A stretch of 64,000 nt of DNA from Paraburkholderia haematera (GCF_905220975.1 NZ_CAJNBK010000008.1:186001-250000), one strand, 5' to 3'. Counted from the first letter of the stretch, positions 25,550 to 34,655 are shown. A program made the numbers and translations. Notes: generated by a model not told the origin, from the letters alone.

Positions 25550-26067
25550 GCACACGCTCCCTGGTCCAGCGCCGGTTGCTCGGCCAGCAAAACCGCCGCG
25601 CGCTGCACCGCGCGCACGATCTCGACATGCGTGCCGCAACGGCAGAGGTTGCGCGACAATTCCCGCCGAATCGTCTCGACACTCGGGTGCGGATCGCGAT
25701 CGAGCAACGCTTTAGCGGTCATGATCATGCCGTTCAGGCAATAGCCGCACTGCGCGGCCTGTTCTTCGATAAAGGCCTGCTGCACCGGATGCAGCGCGGC
25801 ACGCGTACCGAGTCCTTCGAGCGTGGTGATCTCACGCCCTAGCGCAACCTTCGCGGTCGTCACGCATGAACGCGTCGGCATGCCGTCGAGCAATACGGTA
25901 CACGCACCGCATTCGCCGAGGCCGCAACCGAATTTCGGACCGTTCAACGCGAGGTCGTTGCGCAGCAGATAAAGCAGCGGCGTGTCGGCAGCGGCGCTGA
26001 CAACATGCGTCGCGCCGTTGACGTGCAGCGTAAGAAGCGCCGGGCGGTTCATGACCGTGCCAGCCAC
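25546..26067 (-). CDS. NicA-type [2Fe-2S] hydroxylase small subunit
   Basis: The 173-residue protein has the two [2Fe-2S] sets of xanthine-dehydrogenase-family small subunits: a plant-type cluster (Cys48, Cys53, Cys56, Cys68 in GCGLGECGACTVLLDG...SC) and a second cluster (Cys107, Cys110, Cys142, Cys144 in QCGYCLNG and NLCRCGTH). It carries electrons from the molybdenum site to the haems of the partner encoded directly downstream. It starts 16 bases after the enamidase stop region on the same strand, within the same unit. Isoquinoline or other N-heterocycle hydroxylases have the same fold, so the exact ring substrate is uncertain. Confidence 0.92.
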   Translation of the reverse strand: MAGTVMNRPALLTLHVNGATHVVSAAADTPLLYLLRNDLALNGPKFGCGLGECGACTVLLDGMPTRSCVTTAKVALGREITTLEGLGTRAALHPVQQAFIEEQAAQCGYCLNGMIMTAKALLDRDPHPSVETIRRELSRNLCRCGTHVEIVRAVQRAAVLLAEQPALDQGACA

Positions 26068-26083
26068 GCCGTGCGGCGCGCGT

Positions 26084-27283
26084 TCACAGCACCACCGGCA
26101 CTTCGGTCGCCGGTGGTGTATTGCGGCTGCGCCGGCAGCGGATCAGACCGTCGATCATCACCATGCCAACGCCGGGAATGTCGCCGAGCTGCACGCTTTC
26201 CAGCAGCGTATCGGCTGCCGTGTGCTGCGCGCGGTCCATGAAAACGAGGTCGGCGGGGCGACCCACTTCGATTAGCCCTTGCCGCAGATTGCGTTGCCGC
26301 GCCGTGTTGCCTGTCGCGAAGCAGAAGGCGATTTCAGCAGGAATATCCGCGAGACTGGAAATCAGCGCGATCATCCGCAGAATGCCGAGCGGCTGCACGC
26401 CGGAGCCCGCCGGGCTATCGGTGCCGAGAATGATTCGATGCGGACATTTCAATTCGATCGCATGACGTGCGGTGAGCAAGGCGATCCGTTCGTTGCCGTT
26501 GTGAACGATTTCCAGCGCGCGGCTCGATTGCTCACACAGATCGCATACGTGCCGATAGGAAAGCGATGTATGCCCGCCGTTGATGTGGCCGATCACGTCC
26601 GCGTCGGCCGCAAGCACCACGTCTCGATCGATCAGACCCGAACCGGGAATCGACGGCCCGCCCGTATGAATCGTGCTTTGAATGCCGTACTTGCGCGCCC
26701 ACGCGACCATCTGCGCCGCTTCCTCGCCGCCCTTCACGCTGCCCAGACCCACTTCGCCGAGCAGTTTCACGCCCGCCTCCGAGAGCTCCTTGAAGTCCTC
26801 TTCGATCATGCCCTTCTCGATCACCGGGGCACCCGCCATAACTTTCACGCCGCCACCGACACCCGCGCCACGCATCCCTTCGAACGAACGTTGAGCGGTA
26901 ATTGCGAGCGCCTTGACGCCGAGCACGTCTTTCGGACGGCCAGGCAAGTGCACTTCGCCGGCGGAGATCATAGTCGTCACGCCGCCGTTCAGATTCGATT
27001 CGATCCAGCCCATCTGATTCTGCCGCGGCGTCCAGTCGCCGAACACCGGATGTACGTGGGAGTCGATCAAGCCCGGCGCGACCGTGGTGCCTTTGCAGTC
27101 GACGGTAGTCCGCGCGCCTTCGAGGTCGCAATCTTTCTCGCGGCCGAACGCGACGATCACGCCGTCGTCGATCACCAGCGTGTCCGCGTCGAGAATCGGT
27201 TGGTCGATATCGCCGGATAACAGCAGACCAATGTTCGTTACGGCGACCTTGCCCGACAAGCCTGTCAACGTCTCTGCTGCCAT
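26084..27283 (-). CDS. Enamidase-like amidohydrolase
   Basis: The 399-residue amidohydrolase has the metal-binding HxH (His76, His78 in GLIDSHVHP), a GEVGLGSVKG segment with a probable bridging Glu, His in IHTGGPSIPGSG and GHINGGHTS, and Asp in LGTDSPAGSG. The text GGVTTMISAGEVHLPGRPKD and GDIPGVGMVMIDG closely follows what I recall of Eubacterium barkeri enamidase, which hydrolyses 1,4,5,6-tetrahydro-6-oxonicotinate to 2-formylglutarate and ammonia. It therefore fits the ring-opening step after the reductase encoded at 33051-34655. It lies in the operon between the ATPase and hydroxylase genes. It is soluble, with no signal peptide. A related cyclic-amide substrate cannot be excluded. Confidence 0.88.
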   Translation of the reverse strand: MAAETLTGLSGKVAVTNIGLLLSGDIDQPILDADTLVIDDGVIVAFGREKDCDLEGARTTVDCKGTTVAPGLIDSHVHPVFGDWTPRQNQMGWIESNLNGGVTTMISAGEVHLPGRPKDVLGVKALAITAQRSFEGMRGAGVGGGVKVMAGAPVIEKGMIEEDFKELSEAGVKLLGEVGLGSVKGGEEAAQMVAWARKYGIQSTIHTGGPSIPGSGLIDRDVVLAADADVIGHINGGHTSLSYRHVCDLCEQSSRALEIVHNGNERIALLTARHAIELKCPHRIILGTDSPAGSGVQPLGILRMIALISSLADIPAEIAFCFATGNTARQRNLRQGLIEVGRPADLVFMDRAQHTAADTLLESVQLGDIPGVGMVMIDGLIRCRRSRNTPPATEVPVVL

Positions 27284-27374
27284 CTGCCTCTCCTTTCGAA
27301 ACCGTTCGCAACGGTTCGCAATGACTGCCCTGCGCAGCGCGCATGCATACCCTGCACGCCTCGCGCCGATGGAA

Positions 27375-28088
27375 TCACACGCTCAAATAAGCCCGCCTCA
27401 CTGTTTCGTTCTTTGCGAGTTCGCCGATCGTGCCGCTGAAGCGAATCTGTCCTTTTTCGAGGACGTATGCGCGGTCGCTGACCAGCTCGGCGAAGTGCAG
27501 ATTCTGTTCGGATAACAGAATTGATAGCCCTTCACGCTTGAGTTCGAGAATCATGTTCGCCATCTGTTCGACGATCACGGGTGCGACGCCCTCGGACGGT
27601 TCGTCGAGCAGCACCAGATACGGATTGCCCATCAGCGTGCGTGAGACCGTGAGCATCTGCTGCTCGCCGCCGCTCATCTGGCCGCCTGGGCGTTTCGGCA
27701 TTTCGCCGAGATTGGGGAACAGGCGGAACAGTTTTTCCGGCGTCCATTGCGGCGCGCCCTCGCGGGGCGGCTGACGGCCTGTATCGAGGTTTTCCATCAC
27801 CGTCAGATCCGAGAACACGCGCCGGTCTTCGGGGACGAAACCCATCCCCATGCGGGCGATACGATACGGCGGCAACGCCGTGATGTTGTGCCCTCGAAAC
27901 CGTACTTCGCCCTGGCGGCGTGGCAGCAAACCCATCACCGCTTTCATCGTCGTCGATTTGCCGGCGCCGTTGCGGCCCATCAGCGCAACCACCTCGCCGC
28001 GACCCACTTCAAGGCCCACGTCGAACAGGATGTGCGCGCGGCCATAGAACGCATTGAGGCCGGAGACTTTCAGCATAGGCTCGTTCAT
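27375..28088 (-). CDS. ABC transporter ATPase, LivF type
   Basis: The 237-residue protein carries Walker A (GRNGAGKST), the signature motif (QMSGGEQQML), Walker B (YLVLLDEPSEG) and a Q-loop (GFVPEDRRVF). Its short length and the N-terminal LKVSGLNAFYGRAHILFDVGLE place it with LivF-type ATPases. It powers uptake with LivG (overlapping upstream gene, ATGA at 28085-28088) and the fused permease. By context the load is the pyridine carboxylate or a similar ring acid. Confidence 0.93.
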   Translation of the reverse strand: MNEPMLKVSGLNAFYGRAHILFDVGLEVGRGEVVALMGRNGAGKSTTMKAVMGLLPRRQGEVRFRGHNITALPPYRIARMGMGFVPEDRRVFSDLTVMENLDTGRQPPREGAPQWTPEKLFRLFPNLGEMPKRPGGQMSGGEQQMLTVSRTLMGNPYLVLLDEPSEGVAPVIVEQMANMILELKREGLSILLSEQNLHFAELVSDRAYVLEKGQIRFSGTIGELAKNETVRRAYLSV

Positions 28089-28894
28089 TGCAGCGCCCCT
28101 TGTCCTTGATGGCCGCCTGCCGCTTCATGCAGCGGCGCGCGTGGCTGGAAGGTCTTGCCGGTGCCGAAATAGACTTCCTGCACGCGTGCGTCGTTGCGGA
28201 TCGTTTCGGCGTCGCCCTCGGCGATCAGCTTGCCGCGCGCGAGCACGATCATGCGATCGGCGTACGCGAATACAACGTCCATGCTGTGCTCGGTAAACAG
28301 CACGCCGATCTTGTGCTCGGTGACAAGACGCTTGGTCAGCGCCATCAGCTCGTTGCGCTCCTTTGGCGCCATGCCGGCAGTGGGTTCGTCCATCAGCAGC
28401 AGCTTGGGGCGGTTTGCCAGCGCAATAGCGAGTTCGACGCGTTTGACGTCGCCGTAGGCGAGCACGCCGCAAGCGCGGTTCGCGTCGGCGCCCATGCCGA
28501 CCTGTTCGAGCAGCGTCATGGCTTCATCGGCGTAGCGCGAGCCTGCGGGTTTCCACAGGCCGAACGTCTTGCGTTCGCGCGAGACAAGCGCCATCTGCAC
28601 GTTCTCGAGCACGGTCATTGAATTGAAGGTTGCTGCAATCTGAAACGTGCGGCCGACGCCCAACCGCCAGATATCGCGCGGCTGCATGCCGACCAGTTCA
28701 TGATCGTCGAGGCGAATCGAACCGGACGACGGCCGCAGTTGTCCGTTGACCATATTGAAACAGGTCGACTTGCCCGCGCCATTCGGACCGAGCAGAGCCA
28801 GCAATTGACCGGCTTCGAGATCGAAGGAAACGTCGTCGACCGCTTTCAGGCCGCCGAACGATTTGGAGAGACCAGAGACGCGCAGCAAGCTCAT
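28085..28894 (-). CDS. ABC transporter ATPase, LivG type
   Basis: The 269-residue protein has Walker A (GPNGAGKST), a signature region with LAYGDVKRVELAIAL, and Walker B (LLLMDEPTAGMAP), plus the longer helical arm typical of LivG (LVSRERKTFGLWKPAGSRYADEA). The signature LSGGQ is replaced by LAYGD, a common LivG variant. It overlaps both neighbouring transporter genes by four bases, so the three are coupled. Confidence 0.93.
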   Translation of the reverse strand: MSLLRVSGLSKSFGGLKAVDDVSFDLEAGQLLALLGPNGAGKSTCFNMVNGQLRPSSGSIRLDDHELVGMQPRDIWRLGVGRTFQIAATFNSMTVLENVQMALVSRERKTFGLWKPAGSRYADEAMTLLEQVGMGADANRACGVLAYGDVKRVELAIALANRPKLLLMDEPTAGMAPKERNELMALTKRLVTEHKIGVLFTEHSMDVVFAYADRMIVLARGKLIAEGDAETIRNDARVQEVYFGTGKTFQPRAPLHEAAGGHQGQGALQ

Positions 28895-30831
28895 AGCCCC
28901 TCCTTGATCGCCGTACCTTGCGATGGCGCTGCGGAACGCTCTTCCGCCTTATCCACCGTGTCGTCGCCAAAACGCTCACGAATGAAACCGACGATGCCCT
29001 GCGGAAACGCAATCACGAGCAGCAGGATCGCGAAGCCCAGCAACGCCTGCCAATAATCGGTTTGCCGCGCAACGGTGTCCTGCAACCACGTGAAAACGGC
29101 AGCGCCAACGATCGGGCCTGTCAATGTTTGCAGGCCGCCGAGCAGCACCATCACGAGGCCATCCACCGAGCGGCTCACGCTAATTACCTCTGGTGAAATC
29201 GTCCCCTTGGAGAAGGCATAAAGCGATCCGGCGAGGCCGCAAAACAGCGACGCGACGACGAACGCGGCCCACTGCACGCGTTTCACGTCGATGCCGATTG
29301 CCTCGGCGCGCAGCACCGAATCGCGCGACGCCCGCATCGCGTAGCCAAGCGGCGAGAACAGCATCTTGCGCAGCAGCCACACACCCAACACCGCACAGGC
29401 GAGCGTCAAATAATAGAAAGCCACCGGCGAGGACAACCAGTTCGACGGCCACAAGCCGAGAATGCCGTTACTGCCGCCGGTCACGTCGTCCCACTGGAAC
29501 ACGACCGACCAGACGATTTGCGCGAACGCGAGCGTCAGCATCGCGAGGTAGACGCCTGAGAGGCGCACGCAAAACCAGCCGAACACGAGCGCGCCCGCCA
29601 CTGCGAGCAAGGGGCCGAGCAGCAGCGCGGCTTCCATCGGCAGATTCAACACTTTGAGAAACAGCGCGGCCCCGTATGCGCCCAGGCCGAAATACGCAGC
29701 GTGGCCGAACGAATGCATGCCGCCCGGGCCCATGATGAAATGCAGACTCGTTGCGAACAAGACGGCGATCAGGATTTCGACCAGCAGCACCGGCATGTAG
29801 GGAAACGCATTGGCCGCCAGCGGCGCGAGTATCAGCACCAGCAAAGCGATGGCCGCCAACCATTTCAGGCGTTTGCCTGCGGGCCTCAATGGCGCTTCAG
29901 GCGCCGCCATGCCACGCACCGCGGCGCTTGCCTTCCCCAGCAATCCCCAGGGCCGCACCACCAGCACCACCGCCATCACCACGAATTCCGCGACGAGCGT
30001 AAAGCGGCTCAACGACAGATCGATACCGAACACCGACACATGGCCGATGCCGATGCACAACGCCTTGATCTCGGCGATCAGCAAGGCCGCGACGAACGCG
30101 CCCGGAATCGACCCCATGCCGCCGACCACGACGACGACGAACGCATTGCCGATAGTCTCCAGATCCAGCGACAAATTCGCCGACATCCTCGGCCCTTGCA
30201 GCGCCCCGCCCAGCCCGGCGAGAAACGCACCGACGAAAAACACACCGGTGAACAGCCACGCCTGATTGATGCCGAGCGCGCCGAGCATCTCGCGATCCTG
30301 CGTTGCGGCGCGCACCAGCGTGCCCCAGCGCGTACGCGTCAACGCATACCAGAGCAGCAGTAACACCACCGGCCCGATCACGATCAGCGCGATATCGTAG
30401 GTTGGCAGCGGATGGCCGAGAAAATCGACTGCGCCGGCCAGATGCGGCGCACGCGGTCCGAAGAGGTCTTCCGGGCCCCATAGCCACAGCGCGGCATCGC
30501 GAAAGATCAGCACAAGCGCGAAGGTGGCCAGCAGGTGAAACAACTCGGGCGCCTGGTAGATGCGCCGCAATACGATCATTTCGACCAGCGCGCCGAGCAC
30601 CGCGACCACCAGGGCGGCCGCCAGCACCGACAACCAGAACCCGCCCGCCGTATGACCGAAACGGCTCGCGATGCTATACGCGACATAGATGCCGAACATA
30701 TAGAACGAACCATGCGCGAAGTTGACGATGCGCGTCACGCCGAAGATCAACGACAAACCGGCGGCGACGAGAAACAGCGTCGACGCGTCGGCGAGTCCGT
30801 TGACCAGCTGTACCAGCAAATTCGAAAACAT
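28891..30831 (-). CDS. Fused LivH-LivM ABC permease
   Basis: The 646-residue integral membrane protein is a head-to-tail fusion. Residues about 1-300 are LivH-like (TLFLVAAGLSLIFGVTRIVNFAHG, later VVVVGGMGSIPGAFVAA) and residues about 330-630 are LivM-like (PYMPVLLVEILIAVLFATSLHFIMG, HSFGHAAYFGLGAYGAA, VMVLLGGLQTLTGPIVGA). It forms the whole transmembrane pore that is usually two genes. Each half has an EAA-like ATPase contact region. The C-terminal tail overlaps the LivG gene. It is part of the inferred ring-acid importer. Confidence 0.93.
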   Translation of the reverse strand: MFSNLLVQLVNGLADASTLFLVAAGLSLIFGVTRIVNFAHGSFYMFGIYVAYSIASRFGHTAGGFWLSVLAAALVVAVLGALVEMIVLRRIYQAPELFHLLATFALVLIFRDAALWLWGPEDLFGPRAPHLAGAVDFLGHPLPTYDIALIVIGPVVLLLLWYALTRTRWGTLVRAATQDREMLGALGINQAWLFTGVFFVGAFLAGLGGALQGPRMSANLSLDLETIGNAFVVVVVGGMGSIPGAFVAALLIAEIKALCIGIGHVSVFGIDLSLSRFTLVAEFVVMAVVLVVRPWGLLGKASAAVRGMAAPEAPLRPAGKRLKWLAAIALLVLILAPLAANAFPYMPVLLVEILIAVLFATSLHFIMGPGGMHSFGHAAYFGLGAYGAALFLKVLNLPMEAALLLGPLLAVAGALVFGWFCVRLSGVYLAMLTLAFAQIVWSVVFQWDDVTGGSNGILGLWPSNWLSSPVAFYYLTLACAVLGVWLLRKMLFSPLGYAMRASRDSVLRAEAIGIDVKRVQWAAFVVASLFCGLAGSLYAFSKGTISPEVISVSRSVDGLVMVLLGGLQTLTGPIVGAAVFTWLQDTVARQTDYWQALLGFAILLLVIAFPQGIVGFIRERFGDDTVDKAEERSAAPSQGTAIKEGL

Positions 30832-30849
30832 CGCGACCCTTAAAATGAC

Positions 30850-31434
30850 TCAACGCAACCCGTCTTCGCCCTTGATTTCACTCACCTGCAAGCCGCCGAC
30901 GCGCGGCAGCGGCCGGCCCGAAGCCGTCACGGCAACGGCCACGACGATTTCGTTCGCTCGCGGCGCGTCGGACACCCGCGCCTCGATCGCGTCGAAATGG
31001 CTGCGCACGAAGGCGGCATCTTTGTGGCCCAGCGGCACGTCGATCGCGGTGCCGAGCGTACCCATTTTTTTCGCCGACGGCACCAGCGCCGCGCCCTTTT
31101 CCACCGCGACGCGCAGCGGAGCGCCGAGCTTGGGATGCAGGATCGCCGCCGCATGTTCGAGCTCGCCCGCTTCGCCGACGATCGCCGCCTTGCCGTAGCT
31201 TTGCGCTTCACCTGGTTTAATACCCAGCGCTTCGACGCACTTGTTGCCGAGCAACGCACCGAGTTCTTCGCCGGCTTCGATCAGCGCGTCCAGCTTCGCC
31301 TCGTAGCGGCCCGCGTAGGGATTGTCGATCACCGCAATCGCGACTGCACGGCGTGCCGGCGGCTCGACGGCCTGCCCCATTTCAATGCGTGTTTCATCGA
31401 CCTGCACGACCAGCTTGCGAAGCTTGATTGCCAT
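30850..31434 (-). CDS. DUF1185 (amino acid synthesis family) protein, second paralogue
   Basis: The 194-residue protein belongs to the DUF1185/AA_synth family (PF06684), whose name is historical; no activity has been firmly shown. It shares with the next gene the blocks NPYAGRYEA, SYGKAAIVGEAGELEHAAA, VPSAKKMGTLGTAIDVPL and VRSHFDAIEARV, ending GEDGLR. It starts about 80 bases after the stop of the first paralogue. Both sit between the UPF0280 gene and the permease, so they probably serve the same pathway, for instance in handling a cyclic or opened-ring intermediate, or as a hetero-oligomer. It has no signal peptide and is probably cytoplasmic. Confidence 0.85.
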   Translation of the reverse strand: MAIKLRKLVVQVDETRIEMGQAVEPPARRAVAIAVIDNPYAGRYEAKLDALIEAGEELGALLGNKCVEALGIKPGEAQSYGKAAIVGEAGELEHAAAILHPKLGAPLRVAVEKGAALVPSAKKMGTLGTAIDVPLGHKDAAFVRSHFDAIEARVSDAPRANEIVVAVAVTASGRPLPRVGGLQVSEIKGEDGLR

Positions 31435-31514
31435 GTCACCCTCCGGGTTTCGATGCGTGTTCTGCCTGTTGCTTCAGCTTTTTGCTTCGGCGCATTGCGT
31501 GGATCAAACGCCGC

Positions 31515-32105
31515 TCAACGCAAACCGTCCTTGCCCACAATCGCCTCTTTCGCAAGCCCGCCGACACGCGCATGCACGCGCTGCCCGGTGCTCATCACGA
31601 GGATAACCACCAGTTCGTCCGCGGCGGGGGCACCGGGCACACGCACTTCGATCGCGTCGAAATGGCTGCGCACGTAGCTCGCGTTGACGTGCGTCAGCGG
31701 CACGTCGAGCGCGGTGGAAGGCGCGCCGACTTTCTTGGTCGACGGCACGATCGCATTGGTCGGCACACCGTTTTTCTCCAGCAATTCGCGCATCGCATAG
31801 CCGCCGGGGACATGCCACAACGCGCCATGCTCGAGTTCGCCACGCGAGCCGACGATTGCGCCCTTGCCGTAGCTTTCGATCGACGCGTGCGGCACGGCCA
31901 TTGCCGCCAGCAGCCGTTGCGCCATGTCCAGGCCGATCGGCTTGAGCGCTTCCATCGCGGGCTCGATTCTAGCTTCGTAGCGGCCGGCGAACGGATTCGT
32001 CATTACCGCGGCAATCGCGCCGCGCCGCAACGGCTGCGCGGGTGCGGGACCGAACTCGTGGAAAATGTCTTCGACGTGCGTCAGCACGCGGCGTAATTCG
32101 AACAC
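31515..32105 (-). CDS. DUF1185 (amino acid synthesis family) protein, first paralogue
   Basis: The 196-residue protein is a diverged tandem paralogue of the downstream gene, sharing NPFAGRYEA, SYGKGAIVGSRGELEHGA, VPSTKKVGAPSTALDVPL and VRSHFDAIEVRV, ending GKDGLR. Its N-terminus differs (FELRRVLTHVEDIFHEFGPAPA). Its start overlaps the end of the UPF0280 gene by about 25 bases. Two members with distinct N-termini in tandem suggest different roles or a mixed complex. The biochemical role is unknown and cannot be read from the sequence. Confidence 0.85.
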   Translation of the reverse strand: MFELRRVLTHVEDIFHEFGPAPAQPLRRGAIAAVMTNPFAGRYEARIEPAMEALKPIGLDMAQRLLAAMAVPHASIESYGKGAIVGSRGELEHGALWHVPGGYAMRELLEKNGVPTNAIVPSTKKVGAPSTALDVPLTHVNASYVRSHFDAIEVRVPGAPAADELVVILVMSTGQRVHARVGGLAKEAIVGKDGLR

Positions 32106-33019
32106 GGAGCCTCCGTTGTTATTTCAGCGCAGTTCGTGAACAACGCGCCATTGCGATGGGTACCGGCCACGCGCGCCCGCCCTTGCAGGAACAGCGCGGC
32201 GCCTTCGATCAAGCCTTGTTCCTGCAAACGCTGCGCTGCCTCGAAGCCTCGCGTCAATGCGAAATCGATCAATGGTGGCGGCAAGGACGGCACGTCGACG
32301 GTCACGAGCATGTCGCCCAGATCGCTATCGTCCTTCAACGAGGAAGCCGGCCTGCGCACAATGCCCGCATGGTCCAGATTGACGGCGTTGGCGATCATCG
32401 TCGCGGCGGCATCGGCGGTGGCGGCGTTGCGGGCTAGCACCGTCACGCTGTCGGCAATCCCCAGGCTGAAGCTACGCCCACGCCAGCCGCTTGTCGCGAC
32501 GCCGCGAACCGGCATGGCGGCGTCGAGCGTCAGGTTTGCGTCTAACGCTTGATCGCCTGACAGCCTCGCGCCCGAGGACGCTGCCAGATCGGCGAACACG
32601 CCCACACGGTACTGTTGTCCTTCGGTCAAATGGAGTGCGATGTCGCCGCCGTTATTGATGAAGGCGCGCGCTATGCCTTCATGCGCGAACGCCGTGATCA
32701 ATTCATCCGCGACGCTGCCTGCAACCGCCGCCATCGGCGTGACGTAGCGCGCGCGGTGCGGATGACATGCGCTCCACATACGGCGGGCCACGGGACCTTT
32801 CAACACGCAATCGCCATGCGCCGCGTCGCTCGGCACAGGCCGCCGCAGCAGCTTCAACTCAGCGACCAATTCAGGCAACACGTCTACAAAACGCGCCCAG
32901 CACGCCTCGTACGCGGCGTGCACCGCCGCGGGTTCGCCGTCCGCGCTGAGGATCAGATCGATCGGCCCATGCTGCCAATGCCAGCGGGCCGCGTCGAGCC
33001 GGGTGCGGGTTGCGTTCAT
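32081..33019 (-). CDS. UPF0280 (ApbE-like superfamily) protein
   Basis: The protein is about 312 residues and matches UPF0280, a family assigned to the ApbE-like fold (flavin transferases). Recognisable text includes ARWHWQHGPIDLILSADGEP, VTPMAAVAGSVADELITAF and AFINNGGDIALHL, the last two corresponding to the typical ApbE-family core pattern with a conserved Asp. The ATG at 33019 is used; a GTG at 33040 is an alternative. It lies directly after the hydroxynicotinate-reductase gene. Since that reductase is reported to carry covalent flavin in E. barkeri, attachment of FMN to the reductase is a reasonable inferred role. There is no lipobox or signal peptide, so any flavinylation would be cytoplasmic. 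Confidence 0.8.
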   Translation of the reverse strand: MNATRTRLDAARWHWQHGPIDLILSADGEPAAVHAAYEACWARFVDVLPELVAELKLLRRPVPSDAAHGDCVLKGPVARRMWSACHPHRARYVTPMAAVAGSVADELITAFAHEGIARAFINNGGDIALHLTEGQQYRVGVFADLAASSGARLSGDQALDANLTLDAAMPVRGVATSGWRGRSFSLGIADSVTVLARNAATADAAATMIANAVNLDHAGIVRRPASSLKDDSDLGDMLVTVDVPSLPPPLIDFALTRGFEAAQRLQEQGLIEGAALFLQGRARVAGTHRNGALFTNCAEITTEAPCSNYAAC

Positions 33020-33050
33020 CGGGTTCGTCGCATCGGTCACGGTGACGCCG

Positions 33051-34655
33051 TTAGCCAAGCATCGGCGGCATGGCGGGCGGCCATGGGTTGTCTGGATTAC
33101 GCGCCAGAGTCCTGCGCGCGAGCGGCGCCCCTTCCGTATGCTCCGGCCCGTTCGCCAGTACGCTTTCCAGCGAACGCACCGCGTCGAGATGGCCGCCGAG
33201 ATCGCGATACGCGTCATACGTCATGGTGAATTCGATCGGCGCGACGATCGCGGGCGTCGGCACGGTGCCGAACGATCGATCGGGCATGCGCGAAACATCC
33301 ACCATGACGGTGATGCCGCCACCCGGCCACACATACGCGGGTGCCCCGCCACATGTTACGTTGACCAGCTTCTGTTTGATGGCGCGTGTGAGCAGGACCG
33401 GATTCTCCGTTGCGCCCGCTCGCAAGCTACCGCCCGCGCCGCCGAGAAACAGCACCGTAGCGAGCGACGGTTCGCAATTCTCTCCGATCCGTTCAACCGT
33501 GTGGCGCACAGCATCCGGCATCGCGGCGATACGCGGCACGAGGTCCTGATCGAGCTCATACCACTGCGCGTGTTCGCCGGTGGTGGACACCATCAACAAG
33601 CGCATGCCCGGCTTCGCCACCGCGGGATCGAAACCTTCGACAATCGCGAGTGGGTCCTGAATATCGGTGCCGCCCCACCCGGTGCCGGGATTCGCGACCT
33701 GGAAATAGCGGCCCGGGGTCGATTTGCGTCCGCGAATCTTCAGACCTGAGCGCGTCATGCCGAGGCAGCGGCCCGCCTGATGTTCAGTAAGCACGCCGGT
33801 GATGTGATCGTCGACCACCACCACTTCGTCGGCGTGACCGAACCATTGCTTGGCGAAGATACCGATGGTGGCGGACCCGCAGCCCACCCGCATACGCCGC
33901 TCTTCGACGCCGTCGACAATCGGCGCCGCGCCCGCACGAATCACCAGACTTGCGCCGCCGTCAATGCTCAACTCCACCGCTTCCTTGTTGCCTAGCGCGA
34001 GCATCATGTCGCACGTTACGCGGCCTTCTTTCTTGCTGCCGCCAGTCAGATGATGGACGCCGCCGAGGCTCAGCATCTGCGAGCCATACTCCGCCGTGGT
34101 CACATGCCCCACGATCTCACCGTGGCAACGCACGTTCGATTGCTCCGGCCCGAGAAAGCGGTCGGTATCGATCTTCACCTTGAAACTGCAATAGCTGAAA
34201 ATGCCCTCGGTCACGACCGTGATCATGTCGACGTCGTCGAGCTTCGAGGAAACAATGAAAGGCGCGGGCTTGTAGTCAGGATAAGTAGACGATGCACCAA
34301 TGCCGGTCACGAAAAGCGCCTGCTCCGCAGCAGGATCGCGTGCTTCGGACGATGCACCAAATTCGACCGTCGCATCCGCACCGCTCGTATTCGCTTCGGT
34401 TAAAGCCGTACGCGACAGAAACACCACGGGGTCGACGCGAATCAGCCGTCCGTCGGCATTCGCATAACGATCGCATGCGCCGGTGCGGCCTTCCGATATC
34501 TGGCACAACACCGGGCACGCATTGCATTCGATCTTGTTCGACGCCATCCGCTCGCTGCGTGGCGTCGCTTTCTCCAGCACGGTCGGACCCGGTGTCGAGG
34601 CGGTTTCGCCGTCGACGCTGTCCGCACCGAAATCGACCTTCGTATGTTCTGTCAT
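33051..34655 (-). CDS. 6-Hydroxynicotinate reductase-like iron-sulfur flavoprotein
   Basis: The protein is about 534 residues. Near the N-terminus it has an iron-sulfur motif with Cys44, Cys47, Cys51 and Cys61 (ECNACPVLC...GRTGACDRY), followed by a long domain with EGIFSYCSFKVKID, SNVRCHGEIVGHVTTAEYG and RMRVGCGSATIG. The pattern matches what I recall of E. barkeri 6-hydroxynicotinate reductase, which reduces the 6-hydroxy ring to 1,4,5,6-tetrahydro-6-oxonicotinate and holds Fe-S clusters plus covalent flavin. GSAT at residues 260-263 resembles ApbE-type flavinylation sites but is only a candidate. It is the first gene of the unit. An in-frame ATG at 34679 (AGGA nine bases upstream) is an alternative start. 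The electron donor is not evident in the window. Confidence 0.85.
   Translation of the reverse strand: MTEHTKVDFGADSVDGETASTPGPTVLEKATPRSERMASNKIECNACPVLCQISEGRTGACDRYANADGRLIRVDPVVFLSRTALTEANTSGADATVEFGASSEARDPAAEQALFVTGIGASSTYPDYKPAPFIVSSKLDDVDMITVVTEGIFSYCSFKVKIDTDRFLGPEQSNVRCHGEIVGHVTTAEYGSQMLSLGGVHHLTGGSKKEGRVTCDMMLALGNKEAVELSIDGGASLVIRAGAAPIVDGVEERRMRVGCGSATIGIFAKQWFGHADEVVVVDDHITGVLTEHQAGRCLGMTRSGLKIRGRKSTPGRYFQVANPGTGWGGTDIQDPLAIVEGFDPAVAKPGMRLLMVSTTGEHAQWYELDQDLVPRIAAMPDAVRHTVERIGENCEPSLATVLFLGGAGGSLRAGATENPVLLTRAIKQKLVNVTCGGAPAYVWPGGGITVMVDVSRMPDRSFGTVPTPAIVAPIEFTMTYDAYRDLGGHLDAVRSLESVLANGPEHTEGAPLARRTLARNPDNPWPPAMPPMLG

Noticed and set aside
24353..25744. 463-residue plus-strand frame opposite the molybdenum hydroxylase genes
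   Set aside because: Arg/His-rich shadow; the opposite strand has complete catalytic motifs.
21938..26067. Classical oxygenase route of nicotinate degradation (nicC, nicX, nicD, nicF)
   Set aside because: No 6-hydroxynicotinate monooxygenase, dihydroxypyridine dioxygenase or maleamate hydrolase gene is present in the window; reductase and enamidase homologues are.
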